Part shown: positions 42,067 to 54,881 of the stretch, in pieces
Layout of the letters: each line of letters opens with the position of its first letter
Numbering within the stretch: the stretch's first letter is position 1
From: Chelydra serpentina
Lineage: Eukaryota > Chordata > Testudines > Chelydridae
NCBI GenBank assembly: GCA_037349315.1
Contig: JBAIAC010000008.1
Coordinates: 121,022,001 to 121,086,000, forward strand
Direction: 5' to 3'
Length of the DNA: 64,000 nt
The notes under the pieces: model-generated
The model's database searches: none
What the model was told of the DNA's origin: nothing
The model's input: the letters and a program-made list of their open reading frames with translations, nothing else
Program-made: the position numbers and the translations under genes

Positions 42067-45000
42067 TTTACAGGACAAGGCTCAGAGACTAAGTTCCTTG
42101 GGAAGGGACTCTCTCTCTCTTTAAGCACAGTGTCAGCATGAAACAACCACCACGCACTCAAATAACCTTTTCAAGGTGATTTTACTTATTTTGTAAATTT
42201 TGCCGAATTAGGAGGGGTTATACAAATGTCTAATTTAATTAGACAGCTATCTTCCAGGTATTTCTATCAGACAAAAGATCATCATGTAGGGCTAGATCAC
42301 CAATAAGAAGGGGCAGTGGCAGGGAATCCTGGTTCCATGGAAGTCAATGGCAAAACTCCCATGGGACCAGGATTTCACCCAAACAGACTGTTCTTGAACT
42401 GCCCATAGAGCAGCCTAGAAGGGAGACAATGACTCTCAGAGCCACAATCTCCTTCCCAGTCTCCCTACTGCTCCCAGGAAGGAGTAAATGGTGGCCTATG
42501 GCAGCTTAAGCTCCCCAATGCACTGGTGCAACTATGCCACTCAGCACACTGAGGGGGGCAAAAGCAAGGCTCTGCCAAGTCCCCACCCACCCTTGCAACA
42601 AAATAAAGGGCATCTTATGCCCCCCTCTACTCCCTTTGCACTGGCATGCAAGACAGGCCACAATCAGGTCCACAAGCAGATTGATTTAAATATCCCTAGT
42701 AGTCTTCAGGACCCCACTGCAACAGTTTTTGTTGTTGCTCCCCCAAAATATATGTTTAATACTTCCTCCCAACTTGGACCTAAAATTCCAGCCCTACAAT
42801 GGTCTCATACAGAGATGGCAATGAACAAAAATATGAGGCCCTCAAACTACAGGCAAAGGGCATGAGAGAATGAAGCTTCCGGTTTACCAGGCATGTGGAA
42901 GACCTAGTCCTTCATGAAAAGAAAAAAAAGAAAAAGAAAAAATTTAAACAATATTTTCATAAAACTACAAACAGCTCCCAGATAATTAACCTTTTCTAGA
43001 CTAGTGCAAGTAAAATGTACACAAAATTTAAAAAAAGAAAAACTACTAAGAACTCCAATGAAATGTTCTCTCCTCTATTTTCCTAAGCAACAATAATCAG
43101 CCTCTCCCTGACTCACTTCGGTAAGAGACTGACACGTCCTTTAAGAAGATCCTTAAAAAAAAATAAAGCTCTTTGTTTTTCTTTGTGCAAAGTAATAGCT
43201 CTCTCTCTCTTTTAAAAAAAATAAATAAAGTTTGCTTTGGGTTAAACTTTAAAAATAAATAAATGCAACAGCATATTCCAGGCAGAGCATTATATAAGTA
43301 CAAAACCATCTCTGAAGTGCTGGAAACATTCAGGCTACAGACTCAGGCCTGCGCAGCATCCTCATCGTGTGTTAATGATTATACATTCATTCACTACCAA
43401 AAACAGTTTCCTCTAGAATTATGCACAAAGAATAGCTGTCCACAGTAAATCTTTACTCTGCTTAGGTTACAATTACTTCGATTTTACAATGGCAAAAGAA
43501 ATGAATGTTAAAAAAAAAAAAAAACCACACCACAACCTGCGATGCACTAGCCATTTATCTTCTATATTAGACTATTTTATTAATTTAATTCAATTTTCAT
43601 TCTACACAGAGGTTAGGGAATTAGCATCACTAAAAATTCAAATCTTTACTTTCTCCACAGAGGTGGTTACCATAATATGCAGGTCACTACATTGCTAACC
43701 AAACTCTTTTGGAAAGGAATTGCCTTTACAAATTCAAGCAGATCTTGGGAATGAGAATTATCCCATCTAGTTTTTTGGTCCTCTCAGGCAATATAATGTG
43801 GGCTGTTCATGATCATTTTCTTCTATATATGCAATAAAATTATATTTTTGGATCCTGAAGCATTTGCTACTTAGAATAAAAATTATACTATGATAGCCTC
43901 GTTGAAAAACCACCTGTGAAGTGAAAATGCATTAAAAAGTCATGTGCTGTTTTTAAATGGTTTATCTTCTTATAATGCAGAAAATATGAATGCCCAATTT
44001 CTTCCTGCTGGAGATTTTTCAAATTGAAATTTACACTAACCAAGATGTACAAGTTTTTTTACACACACACTAAAGGCTAGCCTCACAGAAACCTTTAAAA
44101 GATTTCTTTTTTGTTGCATTGAAGCACTCTAGCCCCTTTTTTTGGACGTGATGAAAAATTGCTCCATTCCTACTTGGAATCCAAAGGAGAACAGGAAAGA
44201 ACGTCTGAGCTCCATACAGATTCATTTTTATTTGCTTACAGGACGTGGCGGATTCAAAAGCTGGCTTCATTTTTCAGTATCCTTAAAGGACCTAACTTTT
44301 TTTTTTTTTTTTTTGGCAAGTAGCTTGGTTGGAACTTCAAGTTCAGCCAAAATAGACAATAAAACAGTAAGGAGGCATAATGCCAAAAATGCAAAGGAAT
44401 CAGTATCCAATCCAGAGCCTAATTCCCTTCCCCCCGCCCCAGCGATTTACACAGGAAGACGTTAAAAAACAGAAAGCCTTCTCTTTGTCCTAGAATGAAC
44501 TCTCCATATTTTAAAACAGCTTATGAACATATCAGACCCACTGGAGGCAAGTTAAAAGAGTGATATTGCTCCACTTGAATGGACAGATTTTTTTTTTTTT
44601 AAATCCATATGTTTTTTCATTATGTTGTTTTGAATTTCACACTGTTTCTGCTTCTTGGGAAGAACTCTTGTATGCACTAACAACATGTGGAAACTCTCAC
44701 ACAAGACAATATGAAATCTGATTTAAGAGTAACCTCTTACTTTTTCACAATGTCTAGCCTTAAATCATTCTCCCTGTTGGCAATAAACTTCTACTAGCCT
44801 CTGAACTAGAAATGTCCCAATGACAGAAAACTTAGAACTCATTTTGTTGCACAAAATATTTTCTTTGAAATAATACTTTTTTAGAAAGTTAACGATGAAC
44901 AATACCACAAAAATGAGGGGCAATGACCAATATAACAACACGGGCCTTTCTGTGAGGATATGTGCCCTGTTCCCTTACAGCTGTATTAGAAAGACAGGCA

Positions 45001-45104
45001 GGAGGAAGTTGAGGGAATTTCTAGAAGCTTTATATTCCAGTAGAAGGTATAAGTTTTAGAGACAATACCATTTTCCTTACTGCATAAAGTTCTTGTTAAT
45101 CTTA
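42067..45104. other. AT-rich DNA with simple repeats, no gene
   Basis: About 3 kb. About 42320-42385 is a short foldback repeat (cctggttccatgg ... ccatgggaccagga). A-rich and CT-rich microsatellites lie at about 42905-42945 and 43195-43262, and T-runs near 44298-44315 and 44590. No coding family is seen. Confidence 0.5.
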
Positions 45105-45394
45105 GGCCTTGTCTATAAAATAAAGGTTTACCAACAGATATGTTTGCTAGAAGTGGCGGGGGGAGGGGGATCATACCCGTTGGCCAATACTGCTATGCCA
45201 ACAAACCCCCCACTGCAGCAGATACAACTATGCCGACACACAAGTTTTGTTGGTACAGCTAATATCATTTGGGGAGGTGGTATAGCTATGCCAACAGGAG
45301 AACTCCTCCTGTAGATACACACTGCATCTTCATTAGCGGGGCTCTGCTGGCATAACTATCCCAGCATCCTCTCTGTAGCATAGATATGTCCTCT
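45105..45394. mobile_element. Diverged MITE-like element
   Basis: Begins ggccttgtctataaa after TTA and ends near a complementary tagatatgtcctctg. The interior contains repeated gccaaca and tatgcc words typical of turtle palindromic MITEs. Terminal repeats are worn and no clear right target is seen. Confidence 0.5.
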
Positions 45395-46764
45395 GAAGAA
45401 ACAAACTGTTTTTGTGCTTCCTTACTAGTGCACATGATGTGGTGTTAGAAGCGGACTTATTTTGAACCTGCATAAATAGGAGGAAAATAAAATGCCAAAA
45501 GATTTTGATAAGTCTATGAGCGGAAGGAGAGCTTTTCCAGAATCCAAACTGCAGCTAAGCTTGACACACACAAAAAAGGGAAGTACAGGTTAGCGCATTA
45601 ATTTGTGCAATGCAGAATGTAGCTGAAATTATGATGTTTTGCCTTTCCTGAGGAAGGAAATAAAGAATAACTATGGCACTGGTATTAAAAAGATTAATGG
45701 CATGTCATTCCAAGGGGAAGAATGCACGAATGGGTGTGGTTTTAACCAAAAAGGGCCCAGAGAAAGTGTGAAGGCCTTTATAAGGCTGATAATTGTGAAT
45801 TTAGGTACTAGTGGGGGGGGCATAAGAGTCTGTCTAGTAGTAGGGATTTTAAACAGGGAACTTTCAGGAGAATTACGCTAACTCTGAAACAGGTGAGGCA
45901 ACTGGCAAAGCACAGGAGTCTACTGAAAATACGTTACCCTGCAGGAGTAGTGAAAGCATACTGCAAATAAAAAGACATTTCAAAATGGGAAGAGAAAAGC
46001 ATCATAACATTGCATGTAATATCACTAGGTTCCCTGAGCAGAAACACAACAGGTATGGCAAGTGAAAATACAAGAGAGTCAGTCCCTTACATTTCCAGGC
46101 AGTAAAAGCATGTGTTGGAAATGTGAGAAGAAGAAAAAGAGGGGGGCAGGCGGGGGAGAGACATTGGGGGCATGTTTGCCAAAGCACAGAAATCAGAGAA
46201 ATAGCCCAAGCTATGGTATCTCATGGGAGTTGTAGTTCCAAGTCCCGCATGCCTCCACTCTTCCCTATGACTCCTGCTTTCTGGCTTAACTATATTTCCC
46301 ATAATGTACTGCTATCTCCCTCATGTGGCTGAGCTTCATGGTGCATCATGGAAGTTCCAAAAGGCTTAATGAATCAATAAGGAAAGAAAAGTATATTCTT
46401 CCGCTGTGGAAGACATAGGGCTAGATCCTGGCCCAATCTATGGCCTTTCAGTGCCACTCTGGCAGTGCAAGGGGTCATGCAGCTGAACAGCTGAAGATTC
46501 TCCAGCATGGAGAAATCCCCAGCTGATATACAGCTGGTGGTGTGCCACCCCTTCCACCCTCCCTTATCGCTCAAATGCTTTGTAGGGATGTGTCATGGAG
46601 TGTGTGACTGAAGTGCTAGTGCATTACATTGATCCCTAGCTGTTGCAGCAGCAACCTTTTGGCTGTTCTTACACTGGTGGCCAAACTGACATCTGCCAGT
46701 CCAAGAATCAAGAAATTGCAAAGGGAGTTGAGAGCCACTTCTGAGGTCCTTTTAGCGTGCTGTA
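45395..46764. other. Unclassified DNA, no gene
   Basis: About 1.4 kb. A block at about 46420-46570 (gctagatcctggcccaatct) may be an old repeat. The 60 to 80 codon frames here look like chance. Confidence 0.4.
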
Positions 46765-46963
46765 CTTAACAAGCTCCATCAAACTCTGTCACCTGAAGTC
46801 TTTAAAACAAGATTGGATGTCTTTCTAAAAGATATGTTATAGCTCAATTGAAAGTTATGGACTCTGAGGCAGGGTGAAAATTTTGGGGCCTCTGTTATGC
46901 AGGAGATCAGATTAGAAGATCACGGTTCTCCTTTCTGGCCTTAACATTTATCAGTCTATGAAT
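46765..46963 (+). mobile_element. CR1 3' UTR fragment
   Basis: Recognised by the sequence cacctgaagtctttaaaaca, then ttatgcaggagatcagatta and the final tatcagtctatgaa, which parallel the CR1 tail at 50340-50517. Short, 5'-truncated and diverged. Confidence 0.75.
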
Positions 46964-49215
46964 GGGGCCATAATATCTCCTCACTGGAAGCAGCTAGCGT
47001 ATTCTGGCAAGTTCCACTCCACCCTGACTGTGCCAAGCCAACAACTTTCATAATGACATTCGGAAGATATTGCTTTCATCACCTCCCATTAGTCTTTGCA
47101 AGTGCCCTAGAAATCTTCCAAGGGAAATTGAGTGAGACTCTGCAAGCTCTACCAGGACCCCAGGAAGTTTATTTATATGATGTTTTAGTCAGAGGAAGCA
47201 CATAATGTACAGTTTAAAAAAGTGATGAAGGCAATTAAATAGAGAAACAAATGCTATGACAACTATTGTTGAGCATGTGATTGGTGACAACACAGGGCAT
47301 ATGAGCAATGAAGAGGGAGGAGGGCGGATTCAGAAGAGCCAAAGGTAGAGTTGAAATGCCATTACATAAAAATGTACTGAGACTGACACACCATCTCAGT
47401 CTAATAAGATTTTGGAGCAAATTCATACCTAACTTGTCCTGTAAAGTCCAAACTTTTTACAAACTGATTAAAACAGACAATGTAGACCTGGAATTAAGCT
47501 CAGAGAAACACTTCTGATGATCTTCTAAATAATCTATTGGCAGCAATCCAGTCATTTTATGACTCTTCCAATTTTACAGACTTCTCAGAGGATGCCATCC
47601 AGCTATGGTCTCAGTGGAGTGCTACTCCAGCTGTATGGAAATGATGATTGGAAGTCTGCAGTGTTTTGTTCCAGAGAAAAACGGATGCTTGGAGAGCATA
47701 ACATTCCCAAGATATTGCAGAATTTTCATCAGTTCAAGCTTGTGACAAACTCCAAGGCATTTGTGCTGTTAATAGCAGAGACCGAGAAAAGGTGGTCCTA
47801 CTTATATACCAGGGAAGCCCCAGTGGCACCTGACATCTCATCAAGGAATCCTATGGATCACCAACATTCTCCCGAGGCTTTGGTTGATGACGACGCACAG
47901 GTGGGTGTCATTTGGAGTGGCCTGCTATCTTCACTATAGAAATTATAACTGATTAACACAGCTGAAAATCATACAGAAGTTTGTAAGACACGATTGCACC
48001 AGTTACTTCACAGGGGCCCTCATCTAGCCTGTGATTTTTATGTAACTGTCCAAAACTAATGTATGGCATTTGTATTGTAGTCCAACTGTCCTTGCAGAAC
48101 AACAGTTTAGATAGGATACACTAGGGCTTTACAAAATGCTAGGAGCAAGCTTGTACATTGGATCGAATGATCCAATATATGTCAAAACCTAAAACATAAG
48201 GTGGAGTCTGCAAGTCTTGCAGAATGACAAAAAAGACAATGGGTTAAAAAGCCTCTCATACACAAGCATTATCTGATAGGCCTTGGAAGAATTAAAAAGG
48301 CATCTGTGTCTTTTTGGCATTCCAAAAGAAAAAAAAGTCATTGATGGCAGGCCTCAGCTTTCCAACTCTACATTCCAAGTGCAGAGAATAAAGCATATTA
48401 CTTCCAGCCCCTACTCCTCCCTGGTGCAGAGAGCAGTATGGCTCACCAGGTGATCCGTTTATGGACTGATAGACCAGAATGTCACCAACCACAGAGGTAA
48501 ATATCTTTTCCTTAAGTACAATGTGAAGACTGAGACACACTAAACCTAAGAAGTCTCAAGCTTTCCTTTTTAACTGTCAGAATGGATCCCAAAGCTCACC
48601 CAAGCCTAAACCAAGAGACCCAATCCTGGTAAATTCATCACTGAATGGCAAAAGATACCACACATCGTCAGTTATCACCGGACATAGATGCACTCTGAAA
48701 TCCTACATGGAAGAAAGTAATAAAGCTACTCAGTACTGAAGAGGCAGAATCCTCAACTGGTTAGAAATCTAGTTGAATAGCTCCAAGTAGCAATGGCACT
48801 CACACCACAGCCTAGCTGAAGTGAGATAATCCTGCTGAGAAGAGTCCTAACAGGAGTCTATGCTTTTGGAATATATTTCAAATGACTCAAACTGGACAAA
48901 ATCATCCACAGAGTCAGAAGTTAACCAGATCTGGCCACTGACTCACCTGGGGGTCTAAGTTTTTTGGTAAATATTAATTCACGATAATGAAAATGTATAC
49001 AGGACAATAAAGAGGGAGGAGTTATTTATGTATTGTTTCTTCAAATCTTTAGCAGGAATTTCAAGCAGGAAGGTCAGAGGAAAGTTCTAGGAGCAATGAA
49101 ATAGAGAGAGTGTGTGTATTTTTACAGATAATGTTTGTCCTCAGTTCAATAAAATTATTTGGTTCAGTGTTAGAAGAAACTGATTCTTTGTGAGTCACAT
49201 TCTTCAATCCTACAT
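46964..49215 (+). mobile_element. Ty3/gypsy LTR retrotransposon relic
   Basis: A pol remnant (46990-47940) is followed by non-open DNA in which integrase should lie. A polypurine tract (aaagagggagga, about 49008-49020) comes next, then an LTR-like stretch with ttcaataaaatt near 49145-49156 ending about 49215. The order RT, RNase H, polypurine tract, LTR fits the 3' part of a gypsy element on the plus strand. The 5' part and first LTR are gone. Confidence 0.7.
46990..47940 (+). pseudogene. Gypsy pol remnant (RT and RNase H)
   Basis: Translated pieces give FIMTFGRYCFHHLPLVFASA and VYLYDVLV, matching the gypsy RT motifs TPFGRYRF..LPFGL and YIDDILV; the active-site YxDD has become YLYD. Next come HVIGDN and FWSKFIPNLSCKV (connection region). 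The frame at 47559-47939 gives the RNase H start (SYGLSGVLLQL) and the FCSREKRMLGEHN segment. Frameshifts separate these, and the active-site change makes it dead. Confidence 0.78.
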
Positions 49216-50167
49216 CGAGGATTGAAAAAGAAATAGCTCATTCCCATCCCTTATTTATTTATCAGCCACATGAGCACACTGCCAAAGAAACAGTAAAATG
49301 GTAACTGGCCTAGTGAGCCTATGCCCAAGAAAGAAATCTAGGGCTAGATCAATGGGAACCAGGCCAACTGTCTAGACAGCAGGCAGAAGAACAAGCTGGC
49401 CAAATTTTACCATCTGCCTCCACCCTTTTGTAAAATGAACAGGCAGACACAATTTGTGATTGAAATTGGTTAATTGTAATTTAAAAAGAGATGGACCTGA
49501 ATCGCAATTCCACATTCAAATACCCTGCTACTTGGATGCCCAGATCAAGATCCAGCTTCCAAAACCCACAGGAACTGGTTCAAGCTTCCAGGTTCAATAG
49601 TCGCCCCAGTCACGTCCTGTCTCTACAGATTCTTCCACAGGCCCAAGGTAGGGGCACCTTGATGCAACTATCATTTCTCTCTCTCTCCACGAGTGGGTCT
49701 TTTTGGATGTAAGCTGGCCACTTTTCCATGATGGGGGCCAACGAAAGCCACCACCACGCCTGGGATGTTCAGTGGGAGGGTTGTTGCTAATATAAAACTG
49801 AACACATAGCATCACCAAAGAGCAGCATTGCTGTCGTCTATACCACCAATCCCAGAATCCTTTGCACGGTTGCAAAGGAACAATAAAATGAATTATGGCA
49901 TTCATTGAGCAAGAATTGGCAGTGGAGACGGCAGCAGGAAGAAAACGGAGAGAAAGGAGATATACAAATGTCAGCGAGGAACTGTTCTCCCTAGATATCT
50001 GCCATTTAAGTTCACCAATTGTATGCAAATTTGAATCCAAACTTTTATAAGGGACTGGATGAAAAACTGAATTATCCAATGCTACTTTTGGTGTTATCCA
50101 AATCTGGAACCCCTATCACTGCCACTTTTAACTCATCTCTAGATTTAAGATATAAACTTTTACAATT
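49216..50167. other. Unclassified DNA, no gene
   Basis: About 950 bases with a frame on the minus strand (49594-50079) of 161 codons that has no family likeness and is interrupted upstream. I see no evidence that it is a gene. Confidence 0.4.
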
Positions 50168-50517
50168 CACAACCATTGCTCTTTGGTGTCTGGCTGGTGT
50201 GTCTTGCCCACATGCTCGGGGTTCAGCTGATCGCCGTATTTGGCATTCGGAAGGAATTTTCCTCCAGGGTAGATTGGCAGAGGCCCTGGAGGGTTTTCGC
50301 CTTCCTCTGCAGCATGGGGAACAGGTCACTTGCTGGAGGATTCTCTGCATCTTGAAGTCTTTAAACCATGATTTGAGGACTTCAATAGCTGAGACATAGG
50401 TGAGAGGATTATTCCAGAAGTGGGTGGGTGAGATTCTGTGGCCTGCGTTGTGCAGGAGGTCAGACTAGATGATCATAATGGTCCCTTCTGACCTTAAAGT
50501 CTATGAGTCTATGAGTA
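50168..50517 (+). mobile_element. CR1 3' UTR fragment
   Basis: The plus strand holds a CR1 subfamily tail: aaggaattttcctccagggt, then gtcagactagatgatcataa, gtcccttctgaccttaaagt and the terminal tctatgagtctatgag repeats. Non-coding. Confidence 0.85.
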
Positions 50518-50870
50518 TGTGTGTAATGAGGGAGAAGGAGAAGAAGTGGGATATAGATATATATTATCGTTAAAGCAGGGAACTATTAAAACTGATCAAA
50601 ATGCATAAGAAAAATCATGAAAATCTTGTTTAATTTGTGTGCATTTCTTTGACAGGATTTACAATTACAATGAAAATCTTCATTTAACAACATCAAATTT
50701 TGAAAAACTCTAAGAAGTTCTATTATTTATACTCGGGCAAAAGAAATTTAGGCCCCAATCCTGCAGGCACTTATTCATAGATTCATAGATTTGTAGATTC
50801 TAGGGCTGGAAGGGACCTCGAGAGGTCATTGAGTCCAGCCCTCTGCCCTCATGGCAGGACCAATTACTGT

Positions 50871-52486
50871 CTAGACCATCCCTGATAGACATTTATCTAA
50901 CCTACTCTTAAATATCTCCAGAGATGGAGATTCCACAACCGCCCTGCGCAGTTTATTCCAGTGTTTAACCACCCTGACAGTTAGGAACTTTTTCCTAATG
51001 TCCAACCTAAACCTCCCTTGCTGCAGTTTAAGCCCATTGCTTCCTGTTCTATCCTCAGATGCTAAGATGAACAAGTTTTCTCCTCCTCCTTATGACACCC
51101 TCTTAGCTACCTGAAGACCGCTATCATGTCCCCTCTCAGTCTTCTCTTTTCCAAACTAAACAAACCCAATTCCTTCAGCCTTCCTTCATAGGTCATGTTC
51201 TCTAGACCCTTAATCATTCTTGTTGCTCTTCTCTGGACCCTCTCCAATTTCTCCACATCTTTCTTGAAATGCAGTGCCCAGAACTGGACACAATACTCCA
51301 GTTGAGGCCTAACCAGCGCAGAGTAGAGCGGAAGAATGACTTCTCGTGTCTTGCTCACAACACACCTCTTAATGCAGCCCAGAATCAAGTTTGCTTTTTT
51401 TGCAACAGCATCACACTGTTGACTCATATTTAGCTTGTGGTCCACTATAACCCCTAGATCCCTTTCTGCCGTACTCCTTCCTAGACAGTCTCCTCCCATT
51501 CTGTATGTGTGAAACTGATTGTTCCTACCTAAGTGGAGCACTTTGCATTTGTCCTTATTAAACTTCATCCTGTTTACCTCTGACCATTTCTCCAATTTGT
51601 CCAGATCATTTTGAATTATGACCCTATCCTCCAAAGCAGTTGCAATCCCTCCCAGTTTGGTATCATCTGCAAACTTAATAAGCGTACTTTCTATGCCAAT
51701 ATCCAAATCATTGATGAAGATATTGAATAGAGCCGGTCCCAAAACAGACCCTTGCGGAACTCCACTCGTTATACCTTTTCAGCAGGATTGGGAACCATTT
51801 ATAACTACTCTCTGAGTACGGTTATCCAGCCAGTTGCGCACCCACCTTATAGTAGCCCCATCTAAGTTGTATTTCCCTAGTTTATTGATAAGAATATCAT
51901 GCGAGACCGTATCAAATGCCTTACTAAAGTCTAGGTATACCACATCCACCGCTTCTCCCTTATCCACAAGACTCGTTATCCTATCAAAGAAAGCTATCAG
52001 ATTGGTTTGACATGATTTGTTCTTTACAAATCCATGCTGGTTATTCCCTAACACCTTACCACCTTCCAAGTGTTTGCAGATGATTTCCTTAATTACTTGC
52101 TCCATTATTTTCCCTGGCACAGAAGTTAAACTAACTGGTCTGTAGTTTCCTGGGTTGTTTTTATTTCCCTTTTTATAGATGGGCACTATATTTGCCCTTT
52201 TCCAGTCTTCTGGAATCTCTCCTGTCTCCCATGATTTACCAAAGATAATAGCTAGAGGCTCAGATACCTCCTCTATTAGCTCCTTGAGTATTCTAGGATG
52301 CATTTCATCAGGTCCTGGTGACTTGCAGGCATCTAACTTATCTAAGTGATTTTTAACTTGGTCTTTTTTTATTTTATCTTCTAAACCTTCCCCCTTCCCA
52401 TTTGCATTCACTATGTTAGGCATTCCCTCAGACTTCTCGGTGAAGACCGAAACAAAGAAGTCATTAAGCATGACTGCCATTTCCAA
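50871..52486 (-). pseudogene. CR1 ORF2 reverse transcriptase part, broken
   Basis: The RT runs in one frame from 52486 to 51107, interrupted by a TGA at 51779-51781 in a position where the family has Trp. The first piece has [38 protein letters not shown] and [18 protein letters not shown] (catalytic Asp). The second has FADDTKLGG (the YxDD box) and LGVIVDHKLNMSQQCD. A stop at about 51107 and a frameshift near 51080 separate the C-terminal piece (50871-51074, QQGRFRLDIRKKF). Between the endonuclease and this part, at about 52490-52690, there is another frame change. All active-site residues survive, so the damage is recent. Confidence 0.88.
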
Positions 52487-52692
52487 GTTTCCTGTTACTG
52501 TTTCTCCCTCCTCACTGAGTAGTGGGCCTAACCTGTCCTTGGTCTTCCTCTTGCTTCTAATGTATTGATAAAAAGTTTTCTGGTTTCCCTTTATTCCTGC
52601 AGCTAGTTTGAGCTCATTTTGTGCCTTTGCCTTTCTAATCTTGCCCCTGCATTCCCGTGTTGTTTGCCTATATTCATCCTTTGTAATTTGTC

Positions 52693-53697
52693 CTAGTTTC
52701 CATTTTTATACAACTCCTTTTTATTTTTTAGATCTTGCAAGATCTCGTGGTTAAGCCAAGGTGGTCTTTTGCCACATTTTCTATCTTTCCTACCCAGCGG
52801 AATAGTTTGCTTTTGGGCCCTTAATAGTGTCCCTTTGAAATACTGCCAGCTCTCCTCAGTTGTTTTTCCCCTCAGTCTTGATTCCCATGGGACTTTACCT
52901 ATCAGCTCTCTGAGCTTACCAAAATCCACTTTCCTGAAATCCATTGTCTCTATTTTGCTGTACTCCCTTCTACCCTTCCTTAGAATTGTGAACTCTAGGA
53001 TTTCATGATCACTTTCGCCCAAGCTGCCTTCTACTTTCAAGTTCTCAACAAGTTCCTCCCTATTCGTTAAAATCAAATCTAGAACAGCTTCCCCCCTAGT
53101 AGCTTTCTCAACCTTCTGAAATAAAAAGTTGTCTGCAATGCAGTCCAAGAACTTATTGGATAGTCTGCGCCCCACCGTGTTATTTTCCCAACATATACCT
53201 GGATAGTTGAAGTCCCCCATCACCACCAAATCTTGGGCTTTGGATGATTTTGTTAGTTGTTTAAAAAAAGCCTCATCCACCTCTTCCACCTGGTTAGGTG
53301 GCCTGTAGTAGACTCCTAGCATGACATCACCCTTGTTTTTTACCCCTTTTAGCCTAACCCAGAGACTCTCAACACTTCCGTCCCCTATGTCCATCTCCAC
53401 CTCAGTCCAAGTGTGTACATTTTTAATATATAAGGCAATACCTCCTCCCTTTTTCCCCTGTCTGTCCTTCCTGAGCAAGCTGTACCCATCCATACCAACA
53501 TTCCAATCATGTGTATTATCCCACCAAGTTTCGGTGATGCCAACAATGTCATAGTTGAATTTATTTATTAGCACTTCCAGTTCTTCCTGCTTATTACCCA
53601 TACTTCTCGCATTCGTATACAGGCATCTAAGATACTGATTTGATCTTGCCTCCCAGTTTTGCCCTGACCCTCCTATCTCTTTATCATTAGAGCCCAC
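52693..53697 (-). pseudogene. CR1 ORF2 endonuclease part
   Basis: 334 codons of the apurinic/apyrimidinic-type endonuclease that nicks the target. The motifs are all present: LYTNARS (Asn), VGITETWW (Glu), [19 protein letters not shown] (Asp and Asn), VLDLILTN and SLGESDHEI (the final Asp-His). Downstream the frame ends at 52693, and the RT part continues in a different frame. The domain itself reads as undamaged but is cut off from the RT. It may have begun upstream of the Met given here. Confidence 0.88.
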
Positions 53698-53780
53698 GCC
53701 CCCTCCTATTTCCGACCCATCTCCCAGGTCCCCACGTTCTCCACTTACCTGTGGGCTTTGCTCTCCTGTCCCCGTCGAAC

Positions 53781-54881
53781 CTAGTTTAAAGCCCTCCTCA
53801 CTAGGTTAGCCAGTCTGTATCCAAATAGGGTCTTCCCCCTCCTCGAAAGGTGAACGCCATCTCTGCCTAGCAGTTCTTCCTGGATTAGCATCCCGTGGTC
53901 AAGGAAGCCAAAGCCCTCCTGGCGACACCATCTTTTCAGCCAGGCATTCACCTCCACGATGCACCTGTCTCTGCCCGGGCCCCTACCTTTGACAGGAAAG
54001 ATCGAAGAGAATACCACCTGTGCGCCAAACTCCTTCACCCGCACTCCAAGAGCCCTGTAGTCACTCTTGATCTGCTCAGTGTCACACCTCGCAGTATCAT
54101 TTGTGCCCACATGGATGAGTAGCATAGGGTAGTAGTCAGAGGGTCGGATAATCCTTGACAATGCCTCCATAACGTCTCGGATATGGGTCCCCGGCAGGCA
54201 GCATACCTCCCGAGATGAAATGTCAGGGCGACAGATGGGCGCCTCCGTCCCCCTCAGCAGAGAGTCTCCGACCACCACTACCCTATGTTTCCTATTCGCA
54301 GTGGTGGCAGCAGACTTCCCAGCCTTAGGGGTACGAGGCTTCCCCTCCTCTGCTGTAGGGGGAGATTCCTTCTCTCCTGTATCAAGAAGAGCATAACGGT
54401 TTCCTATTACCACAGCAGCAGGGTTTGGAGCAGGGCTGGAGCACTGCCTGCTGCCAGAAGTAAGCAGCTGCCAGTGTCCAACCTGAGCCATTTCCTCCTC
54501 CACCAGTGGTGTGTCAGCATTCCTGTGTACTGGGACAGCTACCTCAGCTGTCTCCACATGGACACTGTCCAGGAATTGTTCATGGACTTGGATGCTCCTC
54601 AATCTAGCCACCTCCTCCTGTAGCTCTCCCACCTGTTGCCTGAGAGATTTCACCAGCAGGCACCTGTCACATTGGATGGTCCCCCCAGCCTGGATATCTG
54701 TAAGTGGAAATTGCAAGTTACAGTCCCTGCAAAACCACACCAGGATCTGGGTAGAAGCATCCATGTTTAGGCGCTCTGTCTGGCTACAGGCGCAGGTGGA
54801 GGAGACAGAAGCAGTGCTGGCACAGGTGTTGCGGGCCTTCCTAACCATCGCAGGCCTCCCCTCTGTCAAACTCCCTCTCAA
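53781..54881 (-). CDS. CR1 ORF1 protein with SGNH esterase domain
   Basis: 366 uninterrupted codons. In CR1 elements ORF1 binds the element RNA. Residues 51-74 hold two Cys pairs (CRDC and CDRC), likely zinc binding, followed by a coiled coil at about 78-98 ([18 protein letters not shown]). The second half is an SGNH/GDSL esterase fold: [11 protein letters not shown] with the nucleophile S207, HVGTNDT (259-262) and [10 protein letters not shown] with D341 and H344, so the Ser-Asp-His triad and the Gly and Asn positions are all present. The role of the esterase in transposition is unclear in the family. The stop is 83 bases before the first Met of the ORF2 frame on the same strand. Start chosen as the first Met; the Met at residue 12 or 40 is possible. 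Confidence 0.88.
   Translation of the reverse strand: MRGSLTEGRPAMVRKARNTCASTASVSSTCACSQTERLNMDASTQILVWFCRDCNLQFPLTDIQAGGTIQCDRCLLVKSLRQQVGELQEEVARLRSIQVHEQFLDSVHVETAEVAVPVHRNADTPLVEEEMAQVGHWQLLTSGSRQCSSPAPNPAAVVIGNRYALLDTGEKESPPTAEEGKPRTPKAGKSAATTANRKHRVVVVGDSLLRGTEAPICRPDISSREVCCLPGTHIRDVMEALSRIIRPSDYYPMLLIHVGTNDTARCDTEQIKSDYRALGVRVKEFGAQVVFSSIFPVKGRGPGRDRCIVEVNAWLKRWCRQEGFGFLDHGMLIQEELLGRDGVHLSRRGKTLFGYRLANLVRRALN

Noticed and set aside
41756..42161. Several open frames of 90-130 codons on both strands
   Set aside because: They lie over the GC-rich palindromic hAT element with a perfect 8-base duplication; they have no domain and are by-products of composition.
49594..50079. 161-codon minus-strand frame as a possible host gene
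   Set aside because: No known motif, no codon bias that I can see, and no splice context; too weak to call.
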